From Spirochaetota bacterium (GTDB lineage: Bacteria; Spirochaetota; Spirochaetia; SPDA01; JAJSAL01), in the NCBI GenBank assembly GCA_024274705.1, contig JAJSAL010000041.1, positions 1 through 64,000 of the forward strand: a DNA stretch of 64,000 nt, read 5' to 3'. The notes under the pieces are model-generated. The model saw only the letters and a program-made list of their open reading frames with translations. It made no database searches and was not told where the DNA came from. Shown one piece after another: positions 53,256 through 63,731 of this stretch (the stretch's first letter is position 1; each line of letters starts with the position of its first letter). Position numbers and translations under genes: made by a program.

Positions 53256-53326
53256 AAAAAATACTTTCATTCCCGGTCCTCTTTTATTAGACTTGGATAC
53301 AGGGAGAATGAAAAAGGAAACAAGAC

Positions 53327-54769
53327 ATGAGAAAAAGGACAAAAATCATCTGTACTATTGGCCCCGCCAGCAGGTCGCCGAGGATTCTCGAAGGACTTGT
53401 CCGGAACGGTATGAATATTGCAAGGTTCAACTTCTCCCATCAGACTTACGAAGAAGCCCTGGAAAATCTAAAGAATATCCGTTCCCTCCGGGAAAAGCTG
53501 GATATTCCCCTCCCGGTGATGCTGGACACGAAAGGACCCGAGGTGCGGCTGTACGGCTATGCAGAAGAAATAGCACTGAGCGCCGGTGATTCCATTCTAA
53601 TCGAGAGTTATTCAGGGGATGATATCCGTACAGCCCGGCCAAAGGACAAGAATCATTTCTTTACGAACCTTCCGGATGTCACGGAGCTCGGCAAGGCAGG
53701 TGCCCGGGTGCTCCTGATGGACGGGTTTATCGAAGGGGAAATTACCGATAAAACGGAAGAGTCTCTCGTTGTGAAGCTGAGAAACGGGGGCGTGCTCAGA
53801 CCCAGAGCTCATTTTGCCATGCCGAAAGTTGATTATCATCTTGAGTTTCTCTCGGATAAAGACAGGGAAGACATCGAGTTTGCAATTGGGAATGAATTCG
53901 AGTATATCGCCCTTTCCTTCGTGGGTTCTGCGGATGATGTGCTATCGGTCCGGGAACTGATTAGGAAAAAACGGCCTCGCAGCAGGACCCTTCTCATATC
54001 AAAAATCGAAAACCGGACGGCCCTGGGGAACCTGAAGGCAATTATTGAAGCTTCAGACGGCATAATGGTTGCCCGGGGGGACCTTGGAGTGGAACTGGAT
54101 ATGGCTGAAGTACCGATTGCCCAGAAAAAGATTATCCGGATGTGTTACCGCATGGGAAAGCCGGTGATCACTGCTACACAGATGCTGGAGTCCATGGTGG
54201 AGAAGCCTATTCCCACCCGGGCTGAAGCATCGGATGTGGCAAATGCCTGTTTCGACCTTACCTCTGCGGTTATGCTCTCCGGGGAAACAGCTGTCGGGAA
54301 CTACCCGGAAGAAGTGGTCAGGACAATGTCCTCTATCATCGGGAAGGTGGAAGAAGAACTGAAAAAAGAACAGGCGGAAGTGTTCCCCAGTATTGACAGT
54401 TCCGGGGGCGATCAGACCGCCGTGATAAACTCCAGTGCAGTATCCATAGCGAGGGTAAGCGGCGCAAAGGCAATCATCGTGGTTACAAAAAGCGGGTATT
54501 CTGCCCGGATGCTTTCAAAAATACGGCCCATGATCCCTATCTGGGCATTTACCTACGATGAGGTCACCTATCATCAGCTGGAACTGAACTGGGGAATTAT
54601 ACCTTTTATAATAGCGGAAGAGACTTCCTTTGAAACCATGGTGGACCATATTAAAAAACACTGTTTAACGGAAAAGATTGCCCGGCAGGGGGACCGTATT
54701 GTAATTGTTGGCGGGCTTCCTTTAGGGAAGACCGGTACAACCAATATGGTAAGGGTCGAGATGCTGTAA
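53327..54769 (+). CDS. pyk: Pyruvate kinase
   Basis: Glycolytic enzyme making pyruvate and ATP from phosphoenolpyruvate, 480 residues, normal length. 'TKIICTIGPASRSP' opens the barrel, 'RFNFSH', the active-site 'KIENRTALGNL' and 'ARGDLGVELDMAEVPIAQK', and 'VITATQMLESM' follow. The C-terminal domain 'IIVVTKSGYSARMLSKIRP' is complete. A stand-alone gene. Confidence 0.95.
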   Translation: MRKRTKIICTIGPASRSPRILEGLVRNGMNIARFNFSHQTYEEALENLKNIRSLREKLDIPLPVMLDTKGPEVRLYGYAEEIALSAGDSILIESYSGDDIRTARPKDKNHFFTNLPDVTELGKAGARVLLMDGFIEGEITDKTEESLVVKLRNGGVLRPRAHFAMPKVDYHLEFLSDKDREDIEFAIGNEFEYIALSFVGSADDVLSVRELIRKKRPRSRTLLISKIENRTALGNLKAIIEASDGIMVARGDLGVELDMAEVPIAQKKIIRMCYRMGKPVITATQMLESMVEKPIPTRAEASDVANACFDLTSAVMLSGETAVGNYPEEVVRTMSSIIGKVEEELKKEQAEVFPSIDSSGGDQTAVINSSAVSIARVSGAKAIIVVTKSGYSARMLSKIRPMIPIWAFTYDEVTYHQLELNWGIIPFIIAEETSFETMVDHIKKHCLTEKIARQGDRIVIVGGLPLGKTGTTNMVRVEML

Positions 54770-54799
54770 TGATGTCAGAGATATATCAGAAGCTGTCGA

Positions 54800-54828
54800 T
54801 TGCACCGCAGTCGGCATTCGTTTAAAAT
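54800..54828 (+). promoter_or_regulatory. Promoter of gdhA
   Basis: TTGCAC (54800-54805), 17-base spacer, TAAAAT (54823-54828), about 32 bases before the ATG, which has SD 'AAGGAG'. Confidence 0.6.
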
Positions 54829-54848
54829 GGCTTAACCAAACACGGTAA

Positions 54849-56198
<1,350 letters not shown>

Positions 56199-56199
56199 T

Positions 56200-58788
56200 C
56201 TACTCCAGGTAGAGGGCCGCGATCTGGTCCACAGAATTGGCATTCAGGTAGAGTGTTCTCCGGTCCTTACCCTTCGTTCCGTCAATAACAGTAATGATGT
56301 CTGACCACTCTGAAGCATCCGGGAGCAGGGTGGTCAGCTCATTTTTCGTAGTCCGGAAAAACTCTGCATTCAAGACATTTTCATTCTGTTCCACAAAGTA
56401 GGCAATGTAGAGCATGTTCATCTCTACCATCTCGTTGAAGAAATGGGTGCCCAGGGAAAGGTCAGGTATCAGTCCTTCGTGCATGGCATCGATTTCGCAG
56501 AGGACGGACACATTGTTGATCTCTGAAAATGAAACGGGTATTCCAAGGGAAGGGGTGCTCGTTCCCCACCGCCCGGGGCCGATGATCATTATATTTTTGT
56601 TTGAAGCTTCTTCCCTGTTTGTGATCCGGCCGATAAGCCGGGCCAGGGCGTACCGCCTTTCCTCCGGGAGAACCCCGTAGGCTGAGGGTTTTACGAAGAT
56701 AAGCTGATCAATCCTGATAAGCCTGCTGTGACCGATGACAGCACCGTTAGCCTTGATAATACAGTGCTCTTCTGATATTTCCGGAATCGGAACCACCCGC
56801 ATACCCGTAACCTGTACCTGAAGAGGTCTGCACTGTACCAGGTTTATCCTGTATTCACCGGAACGCATAAAGTTTGTGGTGAACTCGATATCGATATGGG
56901 ACCGGTACACTTCCCGTATGGTTTGGAACATCTCCCGCATGTCCTCCACAAAGCGGGTGTGACGAAAGAGCCGTTCAAAGGTGAGGATCCAGGCACTCCG
57001 TTCGTCCATGCCCTGTTCACGGCACATGCGTTCCAGATCCCTGTCTTTTGTTGCCAGCAGATTGAGGGGGATATCCATGGTCTGCTTGAGCAGGTCTGAA
57101 AAGTGGATGTTCACGAATCGATTCGAGTTCAGGTCCAGCACATCCGCCCTGCGCTGGGCATACCGTTTCACCTCGTCGAAATTGGATTCCGGCCGTTTTT
57201 CCGGGGCATTCAGTGCTACAACCCGGGTGTAATCATCATCAGAGCGGTCTACAGCCCGGGTACCCAGGCCGAACACCAGGCGGATCATGCCCGCCTCGGG
57301 GTCGATTTCCCGGTTCCATGCATAGGGGTTGAAGGAGAATCCCACCCCTGCGAGTTGAGGGAAATAAAAATTATCGTAACAGTTCCCGGAAACCCGCTGG
57401 ACCAGGAGGGCCATCTGCTCATCCTTATCCAGCACCCCCCGGGCCTTGCGGTAGGTAAGGGCGGCCTCGCTTACGGTGCTGGCGTAGATGCGGCGTACCG
57501 CATCCAGGAAGTGTTCCAGCCGTTCGGAAAACGGGCCCTGGTTTGCACAAAAGATGCTTTCGTATTTCCCGGCAAAGGCGTTCCCGAAGTTATCTTCAAG
57601 GATGGAACTGGACCGGACAATAATCGGTGACTGGCCGTAATAATCGAGAAGATCGGAAAACCGTTTTACCAGGTATTCCGGAAACTCTCCTTTCAGCATT
57701 TTCTCCCGGAGCTCTTTGTTCCCCTCGAGAAATGATTCCGGCTTTCTCTGTTTCTGCGTCGACCACCAACAGTCGTTTTCCACCAGGTAGGTGTAGAACA
57801 CGTCGGAACCGATAAAGAACGAATCGTGCTCTTCCAGCAGTCCGATCCATTTGGGACTCTTTGCCTTCAATATGGCCCGGGCAAGAAGCATACCGAAAGC
57901 TTTGCCCCCTATCATGCCGGTGCCGATCATCCTTCTCCATATCCGGAGTACGTCTGTGATGGTGAAGTACTGGGCAGCAAGGTCGAACATACGCTCTTCC
58001 CTGGAGACGATAAGCCAGATGATACGGTGGAGAACGGTCCTGATTTCTTCATTGGAACTCTGCTTCTTTTCCGAGGCTTCCAGGACCTCTTCTGCGTTCA
58101 TGAACATTTTGTCCCATACACCTATCATGCGGTAACTCGCAGATGGGAGACCCGGAAGGGGGGTCGCGAGAATTACTTCTGCAATGAGGGCACTCTCCTG
58201 AACCGGTTTAAAGGCATGGCCGGTCCATTCATGAAGCCTGAACATGGTGCTGGAAAACCGGCCCTCGACTTTAAAAGGCTTGATGTACATCCTGTCCCGG
58301 TACCCATAAGTATCGATCAGGATCTGTGTTGCCGAAATGATATTGTCCATCGCGTGGTACGAATGAACATACCTGCTCAGGGCGTAATAAGCTTTGCATC
58401 CTTTTTTTGTGATAAGGGGAGCGGTTAGTTTGAAAAAATTACCTATCATCCTGTCGCTGTAACACGCATCGGAGAGGGAAGAGAGTAAATCAAATACGAA
58501 TACCACGTTTTCGCCGGCGTCGAGGATAACCTGATGGATCCTGTTGGCAAAACCTTCGAACCCGTCTTCCACACTCATTCTGTGAACCGTGACATGATGC
58601 TCTTTACGTATGACTTCCCTGTGATTTCCGAAACGGAAGTACACTGTTTTTTTTCCTTCCGTTAGTGCCCTGTCTGCAAATGCCTGGGCAAAGGGAATAT
58701 AATCATCGATCCTGTCTGTTCGCCACACGATGTTGTCGCCGTCTTTGAGGCCGTGGAGTACTTCATCTAGTTCAGGTAACCCGGACAT
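56200..58788 (-). CDS. PEP/pyruvate-binding (PPDK_N) domain protein with degenerate RecA-like N-terminus
   Basis: An 862-residue protein. The middle carries the ATP-grasp domain of PEP synthase/PPDK ('PIIVRSSSILEDNFGNAFAG', about residue 395, and 'DEQMALLVQRVSG'). The His swivelling domain and PEP barrel of PPDK are not evident. The first 200 residues look like a KaiC/RadA-type fold without a P-loop ('LPELDEVLHGLKDGDNIVW'). It may be a regulatory or phosphotransfer protein rather than a full PEP synthase. SD 'GGGAGAG' precedes the ATG. Confidence 0.75.
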   Translation of the reverse strand: MSGLPELDEVLHGLKDGDNIVWRTDRIDDYIPFAQAFADRALTEGKKTVYFRFGNHREVIRKEHHVTVHRMSVEDGFEGFANRIHQVILDAGENVVFVFDLLSSLSDACYSDRMIGNFFKLTAPLITKKGCKAYYALSRYVHSYHAMDNIISATQILIDTYGYRDRMYIKPFKVEGRFSSTMFRLHEWTGHAFKPVQESALIAEVILATPLPGLPSASYRMIGVWDKMFMNAEEVLEASEKKQSSNEEIRTVLHRIIWLIVSREERMFDLAAQYFTITDVLRIWRRMIGTGMIGGKAFGMLLARAILKAKSPKWIGLLEEHDSFFIGSDVFYTYLVENDCWWSTQKQRKPESFLEGNKELREKMLKGEFPEYLVKRFSDLLDYYGQSPIIVRSSSILEDNFGNAFAGKYESIFCANQGPFSERLEHFLDAVRRIYASTVSEAALTYRKARGVLDKDEQMALLVQRVSGNCYDNFYFPQLAGVGFSFNPYAWNREIDPEAGMIRLVFGLGTRAVDRSDDDYTRVVALNAPEKRPESNFDEVKRYAQRRADVLDLNSNRFVNIHFSDLLKQTMDIPLNLLATKDRDLERMCREQGMDERSAWILTFERLFRHTRFVEDMREMFQTIREVYRSHIDIEFTTNFMRSGEYRINLVQCRPLQVQVTGMRVVPIPEISEEHCIIKANGAVIGHSRLIRIDQLIFVKPSAYGVLPEERRYALARLIGRITNREEASNKNIMIIGPGRWGTSTPSLGIPVSFSEINNVSVLCEIDAMHEGLIPDLSLGTHFFNEMVEMNMLYIAYFVEQNENVLNAEFFRTTKNELTTLLPDASEWSDIITVIDGTKGKDRRTLYLNANSVDQIAALYLE

Positions 58789-58882
58789 TCATCTCTCCCG
58801 GGAAAATTTTACTACAGACACTCCAAAAGGTACAGGGAGTATCGTTGATGGAAGGGGGGAAAAATGGTAATAGTCATAATAT

Positions 58883-59089
58883 ATGGACATAAAAGAAGGC
58901 AGGACAGAACGGATCGGTGAGTTCCTTCTACGGATCGAGGCTTTAACGGAACCACAACAGGATGAAATCCTGGAAAGGCAGCAGACGAATCCGGATAAGA
59001 AGTTCGGGGAAATAGCCATCGAGCTGGGATACATCAATGATGACGCCATCGACCGGTATTTAGAATCACGGGGCAGGAGCAGTACCTGA
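58883..59089 (+). CDS. Small MshEN/GspE-N-like domain protein
   Basis: A 68-residue protein matching the helical repeat at the N-terminus of type II secretion ATPases: 'RIGEFLLRIEALTEPQQDEI' and 'KFGEIAIELGYINDDAIDRY'. In larger proteins this module binds c-di-GMP or partner proteins. Here it is a single free domain. It abuts the end of ecfT with no gap. No clear SD. Confidence 0.6.
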   Translation: MDIKEGRTERIGEFLLRIEALTEPQQDEILERQQTNPDKKFGEIAIELGYINDDAIDRYLESRGRSST

Positions 59090-59836
59090 TCACCGGGACA
59101 GACCATCCAGTATAAAACCTGCAGTGACGGTTAAAGCACAGGATGCAGCGTATACCCAGGTGACCTTGTCCGGCTTCGGCAGGTTACACGGCCGTTTCTC
59201 CGAAAGAGATCGGGACTCAAGGGCGCAGCTGATATCTTCACTCTTCCCTGCGGTATCGATAATCAGGGCTGCAGCAAAAACCATTATCTTTCGAATCGGC
59301 TTTCCCGAACTTTCGATGCATCGTGCAAGTTGGGCCTCCCTGGTGTCCCGGGCCTGCTGAAACAGGAGGGGCACAAAGGCAAGTGTCGTGCTCAGCATCA
59401 GAGCAAGAGAAAAGCGGATCCTTCCCGGAAGGAAGAACAGGAGCCAAACGAAAGCGTCCCTGATCTTTCCACATGTCGTTGTCGAGATGATGATATGACC
59501 GAGAAGAACTGCGAACATGATCCGGAGGATCAACAGTCCCGGTGCAGTCAGCCCGGTTCCCGTGAAACCGGATACGAATCCTTTGAACAGGTAAATGAAG
59601 CCTATGAACAAAAACAGTCCGTAAAACATCTTCAGCTGAACCAGGAACCGGACCAGGGGGATCCGTGCCATTCCCAAAGACACGATGATGAATGCCCCGG
59701 AAATCAAAATGCCTGTTAACCCTGTTTTAAAGAGAAAACTTCCCACCACCGGGAGAAGGAGGACCTTTACCCGGGGATCCACCCTGTGGACCGGAGATGT
59801 ACCCGGGATGTAAGAAAAAAGAATCAACTCCTCCAT
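59090..59836 (-). CDS. ECF transporter transmembrane component EcfT (BioN-like)
   Basis: A 248-residue membrane subunit of the energy-coupling factor, linking the ATPase to the biotin-binding BioY. 'VHRVDPRVKVLLLP' is the typical opening; the two Ala-Arg-type coupling motifs appear as 'LARCIESSG' and 'ALESRSLSE'. Last gene of the birA-bioY-ecfA-ecfT operon; it overlaps ecfA by 13 bases. Confidence 0.87.
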   Translation of the reverse strand: MEELILFSYIPGTSPVHRVDPRVKVLLLPVVGSFLFKTGLTGILISGAFIIVSLGMARIPLVRFLVQLKMFYGLFLFIGFIYLFKGFVSGFTGTGLTAPGLLILRIMFAVLLGHIIISTTTCGKIRDAFVWLLFFLPGRIRFSLALMLSTTLAFVPLLFQQARDTREAQLARCIESSGKPIRKIMVFAAALIIDTAGKSEDISCALESRSLSEKRPCNLPKPDKVTWVYAASCALTVTAGFILDGLSR

Positions 59837-60567
59837 ACTCTCGCTTCCATTTCATAGTCGGTATATTCCCGAATTCCATACCTGCCGAAACAGGTTCGTG
59901 CGTGTTCCGGAGCTCCCTGGTATACTACTTTTCCCCGGTCCATAATCACGGTTTTTGTAGTGTAGGGAAAAATCTTTCCGATGTCGTGAGTGATCACCGC
60001 AATAGTATGTCCCGAATTGTGGAGAGAGAGGATGCTTTCCAGTACATGCTTAACGCCTGGATAGTCAAGGCTGATGAAGGGTTCATCCAGGATAAGAATC
60101 TCAGGTTGCATGGCAAGTACTCCGGCTATGGTGAGTCTTTTTTTTTCTCCCCCCGAAAGGATGTGGGTCCTGTGAGACCCGAATTCCTCCATTCCCACGA
60201 AACGCAGTGCCTTGGCAACCCGTTCATCTATGTCCCGGGCAGACAGCCCAAGGTTTTCCGGACCGAAAGCGACATCTTCCTCGACAGTCTGGCCTACAAT
60301 CTGGGTATCCGGATTCTGGAATACAAGTCCCACATTTCTCCTGGTCCCTGCAAGATCATCGAAAATGTCGTTTCCCTTAAGCAATACGCAGCCTGAACTG
60401 GGTTTGAGCAGGCCGTTCAGATGTTTCATGAGTACTGTTTTTCCGGAACCGTTTTTTCCGGCTATAAGGAGAAACTCCCGGTGTTCAATAGAGAGAGATA
60501 TATCCTTAAGGCCCCAGGTCCCATCGGAAAACCGGTGAGAGAGACTCCTGGTTTCCAGAACAGTCAT
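59824..60567 (-). CDS. ECF transporter ATP-binding protein (BioM/EcfA)
   Basis: A 247-residue ABC ATPase. 'GKNGSGKTVLMKHLNG' (Walker A), 'LVFQNPDTQIVGQTVEEDVA' (Q-loop, typical for EcfA), 'LSGGEKKRLTIAGVLAM' (signature) and 'ILILDEPF' (Walker B). Only one ATPase gene is present, as in BioMNY systems. Overlaps bioY by ATGA. Confidence 0.9.
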   Translation of the reverse strand: MTVLETRSLSHRFSDGTWGLKDISLSIEHREFLLIAGKNGSGKTVLMKHLNGLLKPSSGCVLLKGNDIFDDLAGTRRNVGLVFQNPDTQIVGQTVEEDVAFGPENLGLSARDIDERVAKALRFVGMEEFGSHRTHILSGGEKKRLTIAGVLAMQPEILILDEPFISLDYPGVKHVLESILSLHNSGHTIAVITHDIGKIFPYTTKTVIMDRGKVVYQGAPEHARTCFGRYGIREYTDYEMEARVWRS

Positions 60568-61124
60568 GGGTTTTTTCCGGTTGAATGTAAGATCAGTTCC
60601 GGTCTGGAGGAGCGGAGCATCATGAACACCCCATATGCCCCGGCGATCTTAAGGCCGTCTCCGGGGAGGAACGGGAATACCCCGACTGCAAGTGTTCCCG
60701 GCCAGGACAGGTGTAAAATGTGTTTCAACCAGAACACTCCGGGAACATAGATCACGATTGCACCGGTGATGAGCGCCACCAGGGAGAACAGGGCGGGTTT
60801 ACCTGTTCTCTCGATAATAGAACCTGTAACCCATGCCGCCAGGGCGTATCCTGCAAGGTAGCCCCCGGTGGGCCCGGCAAACAGGGCGATACCCCCTCCC
60901 GCAGAGAACACCGGCATTCCAAGGGCCCCCAGGAGAAGGTAGACCGCGGTACTCGCAAGACCCCATCGGGACCCCAGGACGAGACCGGAGAGGAGAACAA
61001 ACATATTGGTAAGGACGATAGGAACCGGGCCGACAGGAATCTTTATATAGGCCCCAATGATCATGAGGGCGGAAAAAAAGGAAGCGAAGACCATGGTGTG
61101 CATCTGTATCGGCCTGCTATGCAT
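60564..61124 (-). CDS. bioY: Biotin-binding transporter protein BioY
   Basis: Integral membrane S-component, 186 residues, six spans. Family pattern 'GAYIKIPVGPVPIVLTNMFV', 'LLGALGMPVFSAGGG' and 'GPTGGYLAGYALAAW'. The frame is open to 61172, but ATG 61124 overlaps the birA stop and fits the family. With the ATPase and EcfT it imports biotin; no biotin synthesis genes are seen here. Confidence 0.9.
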   Translation of the reverse strand: MHSRPIQMHTMVFASFFSALMIIGAYIKIPVGPVPIVLTNMFVLLSGLVLGSRWGLASTAVYLLLGALGMPVFSAGGGIALFAGPTGGYLAGYALAAWVTGSIIERTGKPALFSLVALITGAIVIYVPGVFWLKHILHLSWPGTLAVGVFPFLPGDGLKIAGAYGVFMMLRSSRPELILHSTGKNP

Positions 61125-62040
61125 AGCGAACGTCCCCTGCGGTAATACGGTGAACCCGGTTTCCATCTGCAACGAGGAGGGAGCCGTCTCTCTCTACATC
61201 CACGGCAGTACCTGATACCGTTCCGAAAGGCTGGCTGATTCTGACTGTTTTACCCAGCATGGAAGTGTGCCGTTTCCAGAAGGCCAGGACAGTGTCAGGC
61301 TCCCAGGATTGAGCTTTTTGGTAGTCCTTCAGAAAACGGGTGAGAATGTCTTTCCTGGTTACAGATGGGGATACCAGGTTTTTGATAGAACAAGCCTGTA
61401 CCTCCCCAGGAACGGTATTGGCAACATTAATTCCGATACCTACGTGCATGAAGCTGAGCCGGTCCACCTCTCCCCCGATCTCGATGAGGACTCCGCAGAT
61501 CTTTTCTCCATCTACCAGTACATCGTTGGGCCACTTCACCTGGGCAGGGATAGAGTACGTTTTTCTCAATAACGACGCTAAGAGTGCCCCGGTTTTAAGG
61601 CTTTCCAGGGGTGCGAATGAAGGGGGAAGGGAGGATGATGTCATGAGTGTAAAATAGAGCCCTCCTTCACGGGAGATCCATTTCCTTCCAAGCCTTCCCC
61701 TGCCGCCGGACTGTTTGCCTGCGACAATGATCTTCATCTCTCTATCCGGGGGCTGTCCTTCTTTCATTTCCCGGGCTAAGATCATTGTGGATTCCGTGTT
61801 TTCGACATAGGTGATGTCACGGCCGGGGAACTCCCAGGGATAGAGAAAATCTTTTTCGCTTTTCAGCATATACCCGGCACCGGAAGAACAGATATCGTAG
61901 CCCTTCTCTTTCAGGGATGAGATATGTTTCCACACGGCAACCCGGGAGATTCCCAAATTTCCGCTTAACGTCTCCCCGGATACCGGTGCGGTGGTGTTTC
62001 GGATTGATGAGAGGATGTGCTGTTTAAAATCGTTAACCAT
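61117..62040 (-). CDS. birA: Bifunctional biotin ligase/repressor BirA
   Basis: A 307-residue protein that attaches biotin to carboxylases and represses biotin genes. An N-terminal winged helix ('SGETLSGNLGISRVAVWKHI') precedes the ligase domain with 'GRGRLGRKWIS' and 'KWPNDVLVDGEKICG'. A matching operator covers its own promoter and start codon, so it controls itself and the importer genes behind it. No SD at ATG 62040. Confidence 0.92.
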   Translation of the reverse strand: MVNDFKQHILSSIRNTTAPVSGETLSGNLGISRVAVWKHISSLKEKGYDICSSGAGYMLKSEKDFLYPWEFPGRDITYVENTESTMILAREMKEGQPPDREMKIIVAGKQSGGRGRLGRKWISREGGLYFTLMTSSSLPPSFAPLESLKTGALLASLLRKTYSIPAQVKWPNDVLVDGEKICGVLIEIGGEVDRLSFMHVGIGINVANTVPGEVQACSIKNLVSPSVTRKDILTRFLKDYQKAQSWEPDTVLAFWKRHTSMLGKTVRISQPFGTVSGTAVDVERDGSLLVADGNRVHRITAGDVRYA

Positions 62041-62060
62041 ATTAGGAATGAAGGTTAACG
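62031..62060. promoter_or_regulatory. BirA operator spanning the birA start codon
   Basis: CGTTAACC (62031-62038), 14-base spacer, GGTTAACG (62053-62060): perfect 8-base arms, close to the bacterial biotin operator consensus (TTGTTAACC/GGTTAACAA arms with 14-16 base spacing). The left arm covers codons 1-3 of birA; the right arm covers the -10 element. Confidence 0.85.
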
Positions 62061-62080
62061 GATGAAGCGGATCCGGTCAA
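62052..62080 (-). promoter_or_regulatory. Promoter of the birA-biotin importer operon, leaderless-type
   Basis: TTGACC (62080-62075), 17-base spacer, TAACCT (62057-62052), partly inside the BirA operator. The -10 ends 11 bases before ATG 62040, implying a leader of only about five bases. Confidence 0.55.
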
Positions 62081-62095
62081 TAGGCCGGCGGTATT

Positions 62096-62819
62096 TCATA
62101 CAGCCACGGGAAACGAGATGGCAGGATGAGGATTATAGCCCTTGAGTCGAATGTCTTCAAAGGTAAGGCGGTCCAGGGGTTTATCCGCAATGATTACTTC
62201 CGGGAGCGGCGGGGGATCTCTCTTCAGCTGCCTGGTAAGACCTTCAATATGATTTTCATAAATATGGGCATCCAACCAGTGTATGGGCAAATTCTCCCGG
62301 GACAAACCCGGTTTCCCTGGCGATCAGCATGGTCAGCAGGGAATAGCAGGCAATGACTATAAGCCGCCTGAGTCCGGATCCTTCCGGATTCCGACGAATT
62401 TCCTTGAGTGAATCGATGATGTACCGGATCTGGTCGAAAACGAAGGTGCCTGTTTCCTCATCCTTTCGTACCCACCGGGTCGCCCATCGCTCCCCGTCGA
62501 GTCCGGCCTCCGGGACAGGATACCGGCGCCAGAACCGTCCGTAAGCTGTTTCCAGGTTTCCCTTTTCATCAGCCCATGCGTCCCAGATACGGGTATGAGC
62601 TTTCAGTTTCCGGATATGATGTTCACCCGAGAGGTACCAGAAGAGTTCGTGGAGCATGGAATCGAAGTGCATTTTTTTTGTCGTAATCAGGGGGTAGCAC
62701 CGGGAAATGTCTATCCTGTAAAAATAGGCGAAACAACTCAAGGTCGCTACGCCTGTCCTGTTCTCTTTACGGCAGCCGTTATCGAGTACATACCTTACAA
62801 GATCCCGATATTCCTTCAT
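62096..62819 (-). pseudogene. thyA: Thymidylate synthase (thyA) remnant lacking the active site
   Basis: From ATG 62819 (SD 'GGGAGGGGAG') the product reads as ThyA: 'NRTGVATLSCFAYFYRIDIS', 'PLITTKKMHFDSMLHELFWY', 'TAYGRFWRRY'. After 'RRLIVI' it jumps directly to '[15 protein letters not shown]', so about 50 residues holding the catalytic Cys (the PPCH segment) and the substrate-binding Arg/Ser loop are gone. Near 62278 one extra base shifts the frame; the C-terminus continues in the next frame as '[17 protein letters not shown]' to '[13 protein letters not shown]'. Two lesions rule out activity. Confidence 0.88.
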
Positions 62820-62863
62820 CACTCCCCTCCCGGAGAATATAATTGTTTTAATAATAAACAGGT

Positions 62864-63049
62864 ATGTCACACGTACCAATAGAGGTAGGCGAAAAACCCA
62901 TTATCGTCTTTTTTTTTGAATCCTCAACAGCAATGACCGATGCCTGGTTTGCCGCACCGGCAATCGAGCACGGATGCACCTGGGTAACCAGAGACAGGGA
63001 CTACACCAGGGTTGCCGGGCTGAAGGTGGAATTCCCGCTGATACCTTGA
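62864..63049 (+). pseudogene. C-terminal fragment of a VapC-type PIN toxin
   Basis: A 61-codon frame whose last 38 residues match the end of VapC toxins: 'MTDAWFAAPAIEHGCTWVTR' followed by 'DRDYTRVAGLKVEFPL', with the conserved Asp residues of the PIN nuclease end. The first 100 residues of the toxin and the antitoxin gene are missing. It ends directly against the Lrp gene on the other strand. No function expected. Confidence 0.7.
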
Positions 63050-63544
63050 TCAGGACTGATTGTTCGTTTTGCTGGGAATAGCATAATTACCCACCTCTAT
63101 CCATTTATTTTTAGCATCCAGGAAAATAAAGGAGTGGGTGTTTTTAATACCCGGTACCTTGGGCAGTTCTTCGAAGAGGAACCGGTTCAGTTCGCTTCGG
63201 GACTGGTGGAATACCTCTACAAACAGATCAAATTCACCCGCCGTGTTGCACACAGAGACCACGCCCTCCATTTTCGCAATCCTGTTCATGGTTTCCCTCT
63301 GAGTCCTGCTTTCCAGCTGCATACCGATAAGTGACAGCAGGCTGTTGTCGAAGTAAAACGGGTTTATAAGGGGCGATACCCGGAGAATCTCGTTTTCGAT
63401 CAAACGGGTAACCCGGAACCTCACCGTCTGGTCGGACACATTCAGTTCATCCGCAATGGTTCTGAAGGAGACCCTGCCGTCGTGTTTAAGCGCTGAAATA
63501 ATCTTCAAATCAAGATCATCAGGTGTATATTTCTTATTTCCCAT
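63050..63544 (-). CDS. Lrp/AsnC-family transcriptional regulator
   Basis: A 164-residue regulator. The N-terminal helix-turn-helix ('VSFRTIADELNVSDQTVRFR') is followed by the RAM/AsnC ligand domain ('VVSVCNTAGEFDLFVEVFHQ'). It is divergent from the phosphoglycerate dehydrogenase gene, with a 187-base AT-rich region between, so it probably responds to an amino acid and may control that gene. Confidence 0.88.
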   Translation of the reverse strand: MGNKKYTPDDLDLKIISALKHDGRVSFRTIADELNVSDQTVRFRVTRLIENEILRVSPLINPFYFDNSLLSLIGMQLESRTQRETMNRIAKMEGVVSVCNTAGEFDLFVEVFHQSRSELNRFLFEELPKVPGIKNTHSFIFLDAKNKWIEVGNYAIPSKTNNQS

Positions 63545-63672
63545 GAAGGTGTTGTCTCCTTGCAGTGCACTCAGGGCATTGTACGGCGTATGCAGTGAAC
63601 ATGCAATATCTTATAATAACATAACAATGCGAATAATATAATAAAATAAATATATAAATACGAATAAATAAA

Positions 63673-63701
63673 TTGACAAACCACGCAAAAAGATATAAAA
63701 T
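63673..63701 (+). promoter_or_regulatory. Promoter of the phosphoglycerate dehydrogenase gene
   Basis: A near-consensus promoter: TTGACA (63673-63678), 17-base spacer, TAAAAT (63696-63701), about 30 bases before ATG 63732. The very AT-rich stretch 63610-63672 just upstream suits binding by the divergent Lrp protein. Confidence 0.75.
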
Positions 63702-63731
63702 GGACAGTATAGTTCAGATATGGAGGTCTCC

